From assembly GCA_026745465.1 (NCBI GenBank), contig JACYXH010000522.1, positions 3,977,625-4,041,624 of the forward strand: a stretch of DNA of 64,000 bases, given 5' to 3'. Of the stretch, positions 1 through 11,589 are shown in pieces. This DNA is from Lota lota (lineage: Eukaryota; Chordata; Actinopteri; Gadiformes; Lotidae). Both the position numbers and the translations under genes were made by a program. How positions within the stretch are numbered: the first letter of the stretch is position 1; the number at the start of each line of letters is the position of its first letter. Under the pieces are notes generated by a model. The model did no database searches. It was not told the DNA's origin and saw only the letters and a list, made by a program, of their open reading frames with translations.

Positions 1-540
1 AGCCAAGGACAAGGACAGACTGCAGCGTGTCATTCGTTCAGCTGAGAATGTGATTGGCTGCAATCTGCCGCCGCTCCAGGACCTTTACGCCACCAGGACT
101 CTGAAGCGTGCAGGAAAGATTGTGGCTGACCTGACCCCTCCCACCCTGGCAACAAACTCTTTGAGCCACTCCCCTCTGGCAGGAGGCTGAGGTCCATCAG
201 GACCAAAACCTCTCGTCACAAGGACAGTTTTTTCCCCTCCGCCACTAGCCTTATTAACAAGGCCCGGAAACTACCCTGACTCTCTCCACACCCCACCTCT
301 GGCTCTACATGCCACTGTACTTAATCTGCTCTTGTAATCTAAATTCTTACTCTCATATTTTTTTATACGTTCTGTGTGTGTATATATTTATACATATATT
401 TATACTTATATTGTTTGTTCTGTTTAACCTATTTAACTTATTTTAGAGAATGTGACGTGCACCTACATTACCAAGACAAATTCCTTGTATGTGTAAAAAA
501 CGTACTTGGCAATAAAGCTTTTCTGATTCTGATTCTGATT
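1..540 (+). repeat. LINE (L2/CR1-like) 3' end relic
   Basis: The first 290 bases encode, with frameshifts, the C-terminal tail typical of fish L2/CR1-like LINE ORF2: a DKDRLQRVIRSAE-like stretch, then LPSGRR, SIRTKTSRHKDSFFPS and SLINKARKLP before a stop near 280. A non-coding tail follows and ends in AATAAAGC plus a short (TTCTGA)n run at about 520-543, which fits a LINE 3' end. The left part lies outside the window. Confidence 0.75.
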
Positions 541-544
541 CTGA

Positions 545-2127
545 TGCCATTTTATTTGGATGCAAACGTTTCCACCAGTACATCTATGGCCGTCACATCA
601 CTATAGAAAGTGACCACAAGCCTCTTGAGTCCATTATGTGAAAACCGCTCGCAGCAGCGTCTACAAGGTTACAGAGGATGATACTTCAATTACAGAGATA
701 CGATTTTACCATCATCCACAGACCAGGCAAGGACATTCATGTTGCAGACATGCTCTCCAGGAAGTCACTAACAGACCAGGACGACAGCCTCAGAGAAGGC
801 ATGGACATGCAGGTACACACTGTATACAGCAGCTTACCCGTCAGTGACACTAAGCTGAAAGAGATCAGAGCAGAGACCGAAAAAGACACACAGCTCATGC
901 TACTGAGGAAGATAATCAAGAAAGGATGGCCTGAGGAGAGGAGGATGTGCCCTCAGAGCATAGCAGAATACTGGAACCATCTAGATGAACTTTCACAGAG
1001 GAATTACATTATATTCAAGGGTGAGAAAATCACCATCCCGACCTCACTGCGACCAGAGATATTGTCCCGAGTACATTCAGTCACATGGGCATAGAAAAGT
1101 GCAAGCAGAGAGCCCGTGACATCCTATTCTGGCCCGGGATGAACAAACAGATTGAGGAGATGGTTGGAAAGTGCCCCACCTGTCTCAAACACAGGCCTTC
1201 CAACACAAAGGAGCCCATGATAAACCACAAGATCCCAGACAGGCTATGGCAAACAGTTGCTATGGATCTGTACACATGGAACAAGGAGAATTATATAGTG
1301 ACAGTGGACTATTACAGCAGATATTTTGAGCTTGACAAGCTACACAGCACAACATCCTCTGCTATGATACACAAGCTAAAAGCAGCCTTCGCCAGACATG
1401 GTATACCAGAGACTGTTGTATCGGATAATGGCCCTCAGTACAAATGTAACGAGATTGAAATGTTCTCCAGCACATGGGAGTTTACCCACAAAACCTCCAG
1501 TCCACACTATCCCCAAAGCAATGGTCTCGCTGAGAAATCTGTGCAGATTGCTAAATCACTCATGGAAAAGACCAAAGCGGATCATACAGACCCCTATCTG
1601 AGTCTCCTTGAGTATCGTAACACTCCAGTTGACAGTTTCAGATCACCAGCCCAGCTGCTAATGAGCCGTCGCATACGCTCAATCCTACCCAACACACCAG
1701 CAGCTCCAGCCCGAGGTGGTCAGCCACAGAGATGCTCACGCCAGGAGAGTACACAGACAACAGCATCAGAAAATATACTATGACAGGTCAGCCAAGCCGA
1801 TGTCGCCACTGCATGAAGGACAAAGCATCCGCTTTCAGGAGCATGGCTACTGGAAACCAGCAGTTGTCATCCAGCCGGCTGATACTGACAGATCATACCA
1901 CATACGCACAGCTGAAGGGGAGGAGTACAGACGAAACAGACGTCACCTCCTCGACACAAAAGAAACACACAATACTTATGCTGACGAAAGTTCTGATCAC
2001 GACATACAGCATGCACCACACAGCACAACACTACACACTTCACAAACAAGGGACAGCTACTCCTACTGGCCATTACCAGACAAGGTCCGGACGGGAAATT
2101 AAGCCCAGAAGCGTACTAGATTTGTAA
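545..2127 (+). pseudogene. Ty3/Gypsy retrotransposon pol remnant (RNase H-integrase)
   Basis: A decayed pol read in several frames. The end of the RNase H domain shows ESDHKPLESI, then an in-frame TGA near 639, then the RPGKDIHVADMLSR signature. An integrase zinc-binding region (CPTC near 1170-1185) follows, then the core with the first Asp in VAMDLYTW, the second in VSDNGPQY and the Glu in NGLAEKSVQ. The C-terminal region ends at a stop near 2125. Frameshifts lie near 1080 and near 1710, so it cannot make an intact enzyme. The reverse transcriptase is absent, so the element is 5'-truncated. The LINE tail directly abuts its left edge, so one element may have inserted into the other. Confidence 0.85.
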
Positions 2128-2245
2128 TCCAATATGTGCAGTGGTTATGTTCATGTATTGCATAATTACTGAGTTTCTGTTTTGATGTGTAAGATTACAT
2201 TCTAAGTAGTTATAGTTATTCATTAGAGTACTTTAAGTGGCAGGG

Positions 2246-2340
2246 TGTTGAAGTCGGACTTCCTAATGACAGTTCACCTGTATGCTAAATAAAACTACAA
2301 AGTTATATCACGTCGTCGTCTTCTAATATATGTACCTAGA
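2246..2340 (+). repeat. Candidate 3' LTR of the Gypsy remnant
   Basis: A purine-rich AAGTGGCAGGG directly precedes TGTTGAAGTC, as a polypurine tract precedes an LTR beginning TG. AATAAA lies about 45 bases in. The right boundary is a guess, because no second LTR is in the window for comparison. Confidence 0.4.
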
Positions 2341-3480
2341 GTACAAAACAAGACAGTAGTTTCTGTCAGCTGAGCTGTTGTGTTCAGTGCTAATACTTTA
2401 ATCTCATCTCGGGCAGCCTCAAGAGATACTTTAAACGTACCAACAGCAGCTTTAAATAAAACATTTTAACAATACAAAAGGAAAGAAATACATTTGTTGC
2501 TTTTCGGCTTTATTTTTACATAAAAAAGTATTAACAAGAGGAAAACTTTGAAAATGTATTCCATAAAATACTTCAAATTCTAATAAAATAAGAGTTATTT
2601 TAGGATTCACTACACACATCTGAATTCAGATAGTAATTTGATCATAAAGTAAAATGCTATTCAAATATATAAAATAACATTCTACGTTGGCACAACCATA
2701 CATAAATATATATATTTTATTAAAAAAGTCCTTCACATCTCAAAAGGCGAGTATTGCACACTTTATACACGACAAGATTTGATCATAGGTGCTTTAACCG
2801 TATAAATGCAAATGTAATTCAATTTATGGTCTGCTCCATGAATGGATACACAGTCACACACGCACACATAATTAATTATTATTAACAGCATGTGTATTTA
2901 TAGAGCACTAGTATTACATATAAGAATTATATTCTATATTATTATTATTATAATTCATATTTGGCAAAGACCTATTTTGATTGGGCCTTGTCATGGCATG
3001 TTTAGTTGATTGTTCTCATTGGTTAAGGAAAATGGGGGCATGGCTGATTGGCTATGACACAATGACAAATTTATAATATACATGTTTTACATAAATAAGT
3101 AGACAAATATAAACACATATATTAATGTAGATATCTACTGATTATTTCCCCACCAGTTAATATGTTTAACATTTAAATACAAATAAAATAATGTGAACAA
3201 GATGTAAGAAACCAAACTGAACTAAACGCTTGTATGTTTCAGCTCAGTCAGACCATTTGTAACCATGTCATAGATAGAGGAAAGTCAGAAAACATTCAGA
3301 GTTACATTTCTCCCCGATTTTACATTTATCTACCAGAAGCCCCGCCTCCCCAACTCTCATTGGTCAAGTCAGCTCTGTGTGTCATCCCTCTCCTCCTCGC
3401 CTCATCTCCACCTCTCCTCTCCATCTCTACTCCTCTTCTGTCCATCTCTCCTCTTCTCTCTCCATCCATATCTCTCTCCA
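2341..3480. other. A+T-rich DNA without a recognised gene
   Basis: No convincing coding sequence seen. On the minus strand this lies downstream of the 81-aa ORF (3481-3726) and could be its 3' UTR; a minus-strand AATAAA (TTTATT on plus) occurs near 2510. The part from 3390 to 3475 is a CT-rich low-complexity run (GA-rich on minus). Confidence 0.4.
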
Positions 3481-3726
3481 TCACTGTTTCCGACGACGAC
3501 AGCGGTAGCAACAGGCACGGCAACGCATCTCCTCTTCTGGCTCCACCAACTTTACATTGTAAGGGGGCAGGGCTTGTGCCTCATTTTTACCACTCTCTGT
3601 CTTACCATAGGGGTTGCCAAGTGCGACAGGGTTTCCAATCACCAGGCTTTCATCATTACGGAGCTTGGCACGTGGAATGGTTACATCACCATAGGGGTTG
3701 TCCAATGAGACGCTGATGCCTGACAT
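3481..3726 (-). CDS. Small unrecognised ORF, 81 aa
   Basis: The ATG at 3726 has a favourable A at -3 and lies 9 nt inside a candidate exon that follows a good acceptor (pyrimidine-rich, CTTTCAG at 3736-3742). The protein starts MSGISVSLDNPYG, carries the motif NPYG twice (residues 10-13 and 38-41), and ends in a Cys/Arg-rich tail CRACCYRCRRRKQ before TGA at 3481-3483. I do not recognise the family. No signal peptide or membrane helix is evident; the tail could be palmitoylated or bind a partner, but that is inference. A GTAAGA donor-like site occurs inside it after NPY (residues 38-40), so the exon might instead splice there. It lies downstream of atp6v1g1 on the same strand. Confidence 0.4.
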   Translation of the reverse strand: MSGISVSLDNPYGDVTIPRAKLRNDESLVIGNPVALGNPYGKTESGKNEAQALPPYNVKLVEPEEEMRCRACCYRCRRRKQ

Positions 3727-3919
3727 TTTGATTGGCTGAAAGGTACAAATGAGAGAAAATAATACTAATTTAAAAAATAATTGAACCTCCTCTTGTAGAT
3801 AATAATACACTTGGCAGCAACATGAATGATACTAACAAAACTACAAACTGTAGTTTTATTTAAAAATACAGCAGTATTTTGGTTTAAATAGCAAACAGAA
3901 TTGTATCCCGTAATCTTAC

Positions 3920-3979
3920 CTTTGTTTAAAAAGCCGAAAAGTCACACCCTCCAAAGTTTACAGTTGAAGAAACTGTTTC
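3920..3979 (-). other. Candidate 5' UTR exon of the 81-aa ORF gene
   Basis: On the minus strand CTTCTCAACAG precedes and GTAAGATT follows this 60-nt segment, a convincing acceptor-donor pair. All frames that would join the downstream ORF are short, so it would be non-coding. Confidence 0.3.
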
Positions 3980-4189
3980 CTGTTGAGAAGGAAAGCAGGT
4001 TTTTAAAATGGCTTTAAACCCTTCATAACACTCTAAACTCTTCATATTTACATATAACTATATATCGCTAAATATATAGCTATTGATCTATGTATAGATT
4101 GATTGATATTTAAATACAAATAAAAAAGAATGTGAACAAGATGGAAGAAACCCAACTAAATTAAACTTGTATGTTTCTGCTTTGCCAGA

Positions 4190-4194
4190 CCCCC

Positions 4195-4225
<31 letters not shown>

Positions 4226-4293
4226 ACATAGAGTGAGAGAGAGAGAAAGATATAGATATCTAGATATAGATATAGATATAGATGGATAAATAG
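4190..4293. repeat. Simple-sequence cluster: poly-C, (CA)n, (GA)n, (GATATA)n
   Basis: Four adjacent low-complexity tracts: a C run of about 20, (CA) about nine times, a short GA tract and GATATA-type hexamers. Confidence 0.9.
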
Positions 4294-4340
4294 ATCGATA
4301 TAATTACACTTTCTGTTACTATTGTAGAAACATTCCTCAC

Positions 4341-4373
4341 CTGCCGTTGACGTGGTGACGTCAACTTCTGGTC
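4341..4373 (-). other. Candidate 33-nt leader exon on the minus strand
   Basis: On the minus strand GGTTTTCAG precedes and GTGAGG follows a 33-nt segment with two TGACG motifs (a CRE-like TGACGTCA). It lies upstream of the candidate exon at 3920-3979. Transcript data would be decisive. Confidence 0.25.
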
Positions 4374-5744
4374 CTGAAAACCACCAGAAATATTCCTACA
4401 AAACTACCGGATTAACTTGTTCTATTTTCCTCTGGTTTCCTCGGGTGGGGCAGGGTCCTCTTATCTCAAGTGAAAGAAAGGTGGAATATTTAAATCATGT
4501 AGATCATTTATATAGTTAGTTTCAAAAATTAAATCCACTTGGTTGAAGTTAAGCTTACTTCCGGTTGCGCAAGAGAAAACAATCCTTTTTCTTCCTTCTT
4601 CTTTCTCTCTTTTCACTTCTTTCTCTCCAAATGCTGCTCTTTCTAATTACGCTTATCTTCTTTATTCGGTTTGCTTTTTTCTCGCTCCCCTTTCTCTCTC
4701 CCTCTCTCTCTCTCTTTACGAGACGTCACAGGTAGGCTCTTAGTTTCTGTGCTTGCGAAAGAAAGGGACACACCTGTCTCCAAACCCCTCCCACTGAGAT
4801 ATACCTGTGTGGGTGTGTGTATGTGTCTATATCTATAGATATAAAGTAGGCCCTCCCGGCTGCCTGCACATAGAGCGAGGAGGTTGCTATGCAAGGTACA
4901 CACTAGCAGCTTTCATGTTTATTTTTTCATCACAGGCTAGTGTTATGTTGATTTCATTATTTGGCTATTTATTTTCATTAATCTGCATTAAAATGTTGCC
5001 ATTTATTGTGCAACCACCGAAAAACTGTCCAGCATCAGTAAGATGACTTTGAACACTGCTTGTAGGCTTGCATTTTTTGTTAGGTGGAGTTGTTTTGCTT
5101 TGGCGTGGCGAGGATGTAGCTCCACTTTCTCCGGTCCCCGAGTTTCGGTTTACAATAGCTTCTGGAGAGAGGTGTCGCACTTTTGGCCACTTACGGCCAA
5201 AATCTCTTTCGCGTCAAGACCCGCATCCGATAGTTCCTGCCAGGTTCCATTTTGTCACTATCGTAGTTTGTTTGGACAACGGTTTTTTTCTCAGACGCGG
5301 AGTGATATTAAATTGTTCAAAGGAATTGAACTTCATAGCCGTGGAGTATGGCTACTGTACCACGGCTATTAACCAACCAGAATGCTTGATTTGAGCCACC
5401 CGCTGTATATATATATTATCCATGTTGAAATGAATTTCTTCAAGTATCTCCATGAGGTTATCTCAAAGTAGCTCTACATGTATCTCTTAAAGTATGTGAT
5501 ATGTAAATATCTGAAGTAGTCCAAGAATCACCAAAACCCCTCCTTTGAGGATACATCGATGTATCCTCAGTCCCCAAAACCATTTGGCTGTCAATTGAGC
5601 TTCTTGTCGAGCATTAGCCATTTTTTTCTTTACAAATAGAGTACTGTAGCTTTAAATCTATTCTACAAAGTTACATCAATACTGACTGCATGATTTGAAT
5701 ATATTTGATTAAATATATATATAATTGAATATTAAACCAAAACA
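4374..5744. other. Non-coding stretch between the small ORF gene and atp6v1g1
   Basis: No gene recognised. It contains CT-rich DNA (4580-4720) and a short inverted repeat, ATAGCCGTGG at 5335-5344 against CCACGGCTAT at 5360-5369, in a segment that looks like a dispersed fish repeat. The segment 5100-5300 is richer in CpG and could hold a promoter for the minus-strand ORF. Confidence 0.35.
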
Positions 5745-6341
5745 ACGAAATTAAAATAATTTATTTTCATTCAGTTTCCAACAAAGCATGTTTTTAAACA
5801 TTCACTAAAGAACGTAGCAAACAGAAATCTCCAAACAGATAGAGAGCAAAACTTTACGAATCACATGCAACAAAAGCACTGTGTAACAAACGTACATCTT
5901 GAAATATCAGCTAAACTAATACTTTTTTTATTTTAACAATCACATTTCCATAAATATATTTTTTCACAATGGAATCATTCAAGACGTAAATACCCCTACA
6001 AAAGAAAACACCAAAACAAAAGCTTGGTCACAAACATACACAAAAATGTGACATTGTAATTTCTTACTTACATTTATGCATGAACATGGTGGAGGTCTGC
6101 ACATGTAAACTCATCCACCTGGTCAATGGTCATGGTATTGGTACACTTCAAATTTTTAGGCTGACTGTGAAACTTCATATTTTAGAGTTAGAATAGCCCT
6201 AGCTAAGAGACATCGAATGTAAATTAGCATAGCCTCAGCTATGAGACATTTAGTAATTATTTTACAAATTCCCAAATCATTCATTTAGAGTTAATCTATA
6301 TTGACCACCTGATTCACTCGTTTGTGTGTTGGTCCGGAGGT
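5745..6341 (-). other. atp6v1g1: Probable 3' UTR of atp6v1g1
   Basis: Non-coding and A+T-rich DNA directly after the atp6v1g1 stop. Minus-strand AATAAA signals occur near 5928 and near 5760. The exact polyadenylation site cannot be chosen from sequence. Confidence 0.5.
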
Positions 6342-6515
6342 CTAGCCAGCGATGCGGTAGTTAGCATGGACTTGGGGCCGAACGTCGCAAGCAAGTCGCA
6401 GGAGGTCGCCCAGCACCACCTCCCGGTTGCCACGGTAACTGGCCTGGATGCCCTGCATGCGGCTGGCGGTGTCGCGGTCCACCTCCACCGCACTGTTGCC
6501 GTGAGAACCCAGAGC
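6342..6515 (-). CDS. atp6v1g1: atp6v1g1 coding exon 3 and stop
   Basis: Follows TAG at 6516-6518. It starts ALGSHGNSAVEV and ends CDVRPQVHANYRIAG, the conserved C-terminus, before TAG at 6342-6344. Confidence 0.95.
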   Translation of the reverse strand, partial: ALGSHGNSAVEVDRDTASRMQGIQASYRGNREVVLGDLLRLACDVRPQVHANYRIAG

Positions 6516-9500
6516 CTAGACACACGTACACACACAGTCTTAATTCTGATCTGAAACCATCTTTAGAGGACTTTTATTTTGATAAGACTTACAGCAGCTT
6601 CCTTTGTTTTGAACTCCTTCTCCCTCTGGAGACGGTACTGTTCGATCTCTGCCTGCGCCTCCTCTTTCGCCTGCTTCAGACGACGGTTCTTCCCTGTACA
6701 AACACATACACGCAAATTACTAATTAATTAAGTGGTGTAGTCTACATGATATGCAGGTATTCTCCGTATACCCACTTAAAAATGCACAAGGATATGTAAC
6801 AATATCATTTTATAACAGAACTTTCACTTCAGCAATTCGTTTTCTCAAATACCGTGTCGAGATATATTGTGACAAAACTAAACAAACGTTGCTGAATGAG
6901 CGAGAGTGAGCAAGTATGACGGTGATTGAGAGAGCGAATGAGCAACAGAGTATGATGTGATTGCGAGCCGAGCAGAGGTAATGGAAAATACTGTTGCCAT
7001 CTGGCAACATATGTAGGGGATCAGTGGCCTTGTACACACCTGTCATTAACATGAGTCTTGGGTGATCACAAGTGGACAACTCTCAGTACAGGTGTGGATG
7101 CACCCAAGACTATAATCATGCTCCGACATAAAACTATCTGACACGGAACTAAAGACGTGATCACAGACATGAGTGTGTCTAGCAGTATATAACTGTCAAG
7201 GAGACAGGGCTTCCAAGCGATGCCAGCGGGCAGCACCACTCCTCTCTATAGCGCCATCGTTTGGTTAATATTTTTAAGACCAAGTGCATCAATTGTTACT
7301 GCATGGACAAGAATTGATGATAACATGTCTTAATGAGTTTATTCAAATTTAATCTTGACTGTGCACTTTTGCCTAGGGATGTCCCGATACCGCTTTTTCT
7401 CAGACCAAGTTCAGTACAAGTACAAGTACTTACATTTGGGTACTCGCCGATACCGAGTACTTAATGATACCATTACAGTAAAAAAATAAAATAAAAACTC
7501 TAGGTAAGAGGGGGGGGGGCGTTGTTATCGCCATGGTTACGGCCCATGGCAACTTTGTGATACATTTTAGTACCGTGGTTGTGTATGAGCGTTATAATGA
7601 GCGATGTTGTATACGAAATGCTCCACACACCGTATCGATACACTATAGGTGTCCGGGAATTCGAACCCTCGGATGCGGACATTAAATAAAATGCTGCGCA
7701 GATGGAGCTTCACCATCCACACACACACCGTAGCGTTATACAATACGTTTCCGAAAAGCTGACTTCCGGACGCCACTGTCCCCGCTGCCCAGGCAGAGTT
7801 CCACACGTCCACACAAACTGCGCCACCGGTACCCCTTTTTTCCTCTAAATTGGGGACTTATTTCAGTAACAGTGATACAATGGTATAGATTACTGTTGGT
7901 GATGATATAGGACAAATTAACACGTTTAAAAATAATGAATAAATATAAAGTTTTGGGTTCACTGGCTCTTCAACATTACATCATGTTGTGTAAAGTGGTA
8001 TCGGGTGGTTGTATCTGAGAAGTTTTACGAGTACGAGTACATGAGCACAGTATCGACCCGAGTCCAAGTACTGGCATCGGTATCGGTGCATCCCTACTTT
8101 TGCCGCTTGCTTTTAATGGCTAGGGAACACACCAATTTTAGTTTGCTGTAAGTACTTTTGTTTATCCCACTCCTTTTGGTTTTTATTATTAATTTCCACT
8201 CATAATAACTTATAATCCATATAACAATACACATGATCTATGTGCAAACTCTTTGCTTGCAGTACCTGGGGATCACAGTGCAAATTGCATATAGTAAGTA
8301 ATGGGCTTACTTAAAGTTATACATTTTAATGTTAAAGTTTTTCATAGTCCTGTTAAGAGAACGAAAATTCTACACCAGCTGAAACAAGCCAACTGCCATA
8401 TAGCATATCCAAAATAAACCCAATTACCTTATGTGGAACATGAAAAGTAAAAAAAAGAAAGTAATGGGTAGATATGAACGTATAAAGTAGATTACTCTTC
8501 ATACCCATCTGGGAGAAGGGAGAGTAATCTAGTGATTAACCCTATTCATCCATTCTTATACACAGACAAATCAATTTCTCACAAACATCAGTACACAAAG
8601 ATACTGAGGGAAGATACATCTTAGTTAACGGATTCATTGATGGTATCCAAGTGTCCCTTATAAATGTATATGCACCTAATGAAAAGCCTGGTTTCATCAG
8701 GACACCGTTTAATACAATATTACTGTATAGTTCTGGGCGGCTGCTGATGGGAGATTTTAACAGTGTAATGTCACAGCTTAAGGCTGCTAACCACTATGCG
8801 ACTTAAAGTCGGGGCCAACTTTGGCAGACACTACACGACTGGTCTTGACGATGAGTCCTGCCTTGCTGTCGGGTAGGTGGTCCACACTAGGTGACTGGGA
8901 ATATGCAGGGATACATGCATGAAGACTCTTCTGTCAGATTATCGTTGCCTTCTCTGAAAACACGCCAAACGTGGCAGGAACACGCCCACTCACGTAGACG
9001 GGATTGAGATCCGCAAGGTATATTTGTATAGTAGCTGCTAGATTTGTCAACACCTCTATGAACTGCACCGTTTCAAACCTGCGATCTTGCCAGGCAGACA
9101 AAATAACATGTTACTCTGGTAACTAGTGAAGCAGCAGTTTAAGTCATATACAATTACAAGGACAAAAATCATGGGTTTGTGGCCGATTGCCAATCCAGAT
9201 ATCGGCATCATCCGTTATGAGGAATGGGCCATTTGTTTGTTCCTATTTGCTGTAGCCACCGTAATCGCCCCCACTTGATGATGCAAAAATCGCAATTTCT
9301 AAATCACATAATAAACTGAAGTAGAAGAGATGTCCCTTATAAACCAAATATTCTGGAAAGAGGTGTTTCATGACATTAAAGAGGTTTTCCAAGAGGATAT
9401 TCAACAAGACCCCACAGTGGCACTATTGAGATTAATACTTAAAGGCCTAAATGGCATAAATACACACACTATTTTCTCTCTCTCCCACACACACACACTC

Positions 9501-10030
9501 ACACTAAGTGTTAATGTGCCAAAATGAGACTTGACGTGTTAACATGTCAATTTTTGTTGCGTTAACACGTCAAAATATGACGTTTTAACACGAACAAATT
9601 ATACGTGTTAACGGGCAAATTTCGGCGGTGTTAACGCGACATTTCTAAGACGTTATTTGCGCTAATGGCCACGCCCTACATCACGAGGAAAACAGTGCTT
9701 CCCCCTTAGCAGTTTATCTGATCGTTTAACAATAAATAACGACTGTTTCTTCCCCAACAATACGACATAGGTTATCAACTTATTAAAACACACGAATACT
9801 TGTCTCATTCCTAACATTAAGACGGCTGGCTATTACGCGATGAAATATGTGGCCGTGATCGCCAAATTATATATTCCAATATACGATAGATAGCCAGTAA
9901 ATATATATTTAAATATATGACTGATTACATAACAGAGCCTCGACTCACTCTTGCGGGCCTCAGCCACCTTCTCGGCCGCTCTCTTCTCGGCCTGTAGCAG
10001 CTGCTGGATGCCCTGCGACTGGCTCGCCAT
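6342..10030 (-). CDS. atp6v1g1: V-type proton ATPase subunit G1, complete CDS in 3 exons
   Basis: Coding exons on the minus strand are 9949-10030, 6593-6693 and 6342-6515, with consistent phases: 82+101+174 = 357 nt, 118 aa plus stop, the usual length of subunit G. The N-terminus MASQSQGIQQLLQAEKRAAE is the hallmark of the G1/G2 subunits. The middle exon (KNRRLKQAKEEAQAEIEQYR) resembles G1 more than G2. Subunit G forms, with subunit E, the helical peripheral stalks that join V1 to V0 of the vacuolar proton pump; the long charged, Ala/Gln/Glu-rich helix fits that coiled-coil role. The protein is cytosolic, with no signal peptide. The second intron is only 77 bp, while the first is 3.25 kb and full of repeats. 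Confidence 0.95.
6593..6693 (-). CDS. atp6v1g1: atp6v1g1 coding exon 2
   Basis: Follows TGTACAG and ends before GTAAGT. Encodes the central part of the stalk helix, ending KEAA. Confidence 0.95.
7374..8096. mobile_element. Non-autonomous hAT-type element (723 bp) with 8-bp TSD
   Basis: Left end TAGGGATGTCCCGATACCG; the right end reversed reads TAGGGATGCACCGATACCG. The 8-bp direct repeat CTTTTGCC flanks it exactly (7366-7373 and 8097-8104), as hAT transposition produces. No transposase inside. Its interior (about 7495-7890) is a repeat also seen at 14505-15090, 37190-37520 and 47880-48180. Confidence 0.9.
8590..8775 (+). pseudogene. L1/Tx1-like LINE endonuclease fragment
   Basis: The translation carries EGRYILVNGFIDGIQVSLIN followed by VYAPNEKPG and, after a small deletion, LLMGDFNSV, which matches the apurinic endonuclease domain of L1-group LINEs. 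Broken and short. Confidence 0.6.
9330..9455 (+). pseudogene. L1/Tx1-like LINE ORF2 C-terminal fragment
   Basis: Encodes IFWKEVFHDIKEVFQEDI followed by DPTVALLRLI, resembling the region after the reverse transcriptase in L1-type ORF2. Probably the same dead element as 8590-8775. The DNA between them (8780-9320) holds no recognisable coding sequence. Confidence 0.45.
9525..9640. repeat. Cluster of GTTAAC-type palindromes
   Basis: ACGTGTTAAC and GTTAACACGT-like motifs recur in both orientations about every 20-30 bases (near 9537, 9560, 9596, 9607 and 9632), like a decayed inverted or tandem repeat. Confidence 0.5.
9949..10030 (-). CDS. atp6v1g1: atp6v1g1 coding exon 1
   Basis: Residues 1-27 plus one base. 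The ATG is at 10028-10030; the donor GTGAGT follows AAG-A. Confidence 0.95.
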
Positions 10031-10320
10031 CTTCTCTCTTTAATACAATTATAGAACGTGGAAAACAATAATATTTATAAATAAATTAAGATAAGAACAT
10101 CTTGTACGTCGTGAAGACGGTAATAAAGTAAAGCTGTCGTTACCTCTGCGTTTAAGTGAGTAAAAACAGGAGAATAGTTGAAGGTCAGCGACGCTTTTCT
10201 GCACTCGCCTTTCTGAAGCACAAGTCAGCTGACCAGCACTACGTCAGACGTACACATCTAGCGTCACGTGATCACATGCAGTGTCACGTGATTATAATCA
10301 GTGTCATGTGATCCTTTGTC
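10031..10320 (-). promoter_or_regulatory. atp6v1g1: atp6v1g1 upstream region with three CLEAR-like E-boxes
   Basis: CACGTG at 10265-10270 and 10285-10290 and CATGTG at 10305-10310, each in a GTCA(C/T)GTGAT context and each exactly 20 bp apart, 235-280 bp upstream of the ATG. The CLEAR element bound by TFEB/TFE3 is GTCACGTGAC, and V-ATPase subunit genes are known TFEB targets. A candidate leader-exon donor on the minus strand (GAG|GTAACG) lies near 10140, so a 5' UTR intron is possible. Confidence 0.65.
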
Positions 10321-10484
10321 CCGTGGAATGTCTTCAGGGTAAATGTTTTCCCTGAAGTTTTCCTCGTTTTCCGTTCTTTCTTGTCGTGTCACACTCATCT
10401 GTACCTTTAAAAATCACAATTCTTAATAATAACGTGTAACGCATAACAGTAATTATGTGTGTTTCTCTATCAAATGCTTATATA

Positions 10485-10485
<1 letters not shown>

Positions 10486-10559
<74 letters not shown>
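10486..10559. repeat. (TG)n microsatellite
   Basis: About 37 uninterrupted TG units. Confidence 0.98.
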
Positions 10560-10562
<3 letters not shown>

Positions 10563-11029
10563 ACTGACCACTGGATAAAGTGGTCATATAGTTTCCGTAG
10601 TGTCCAGAAACTGATCAACGTCGGATTGGTGGTTGGAGTGTGGCAATTGCCGAATCAGGAAGTGAGTTAGGTGATATAGAAGCGGTGGCGGTAGCTTTGA
10701 ACTTTAGAATGTAGTTTCCATTAAAAAGCCAAAACGTAGGCTTGATCTACCTGGACACGCCCACTTGTGATGTGATGTCACTAGTGGGGTAGATTTTCAC
10801 ATGGCTTGTAATGGTGGTACAATAGGGGCCTTATAACATAGTATCTATTAATCATATAAAAATGTATATCAATGATTTAATTAATGTTTTGTGAATGATT
10901 AGTTCATCATTAACTTAAGAAAAAGGGTACATTGTTCACTACAGGGTCTATTAGGAAAGTCAGTGGGGAAAAAGTATGAACACATTATCACTTTTTATTA
11001 AAAAGGCCGGTTTAGAATGTCGGTGTATA

Positions 11030-11102
<73 letters not shown>

Positions 11103-11580
11103 TATATAGTTATATATATATATATATATAGTTATATATATAGTTATATATATAGTTATATATATATAGTTATATAGTTATATAGTTATAAAAAAAGTCT
11201 TGAGGGTCAGTCTACATGGCTTATACATCAAAATGCATCATGGGATTTTTTGTTGGTGATACTCCGCCATTTTGAGAGTACTAGAGAGTTGTAGTAATTT
11301 AAAATCCTAAATAAACACAAATATACCATATCCTAGGCTAATCAATACTTTGTTTTGCAACATCTCGCATGAGAAACACTGTGACAGTTTCAAACCCAAC
11401 AATGCCACCCCATAATGACAAATAATGTCAATATTAATTACTAAACAATGACAATGTCAAAACACTATTACTGCCATTAACATTCTTATGCTCCCATAAT
11501 TCCGAAATGGAGGTGGTCATTGCGATGTGACGTCACGATGCACAAACCCTATTTAATGATCCACTCTCTCATCCAGTTGT
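10560..11580. other. Intergenic DNA without a recognised gene
   Basis: Apart from the (TA)n tract, nothing recognisable on either strand. Confidence 0.4.
11027..11190. repeat. (TA)n microsatellite grading into a TATAGTTA array
   Basis: About 35 TA units, then irregular repeats of TAGTTATATA. Confidence 0.95.
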
Positions 11581-11589
11581 TGGCAGTAA

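Noticed and set aside
3234..3716. 160-aa plus-strand open frame
   Set aside because: Lies opposite the small minus-strand ORF, passes through a CT-rich tract and has no recognisable domain; judged a shadow.
7655..7680. tRNA B-box-like GGTTCGAATTCC on the minus strand
   Set aside because: Not conserved in the other copies of this repeat family and no A-box or cloverleaf nearby.
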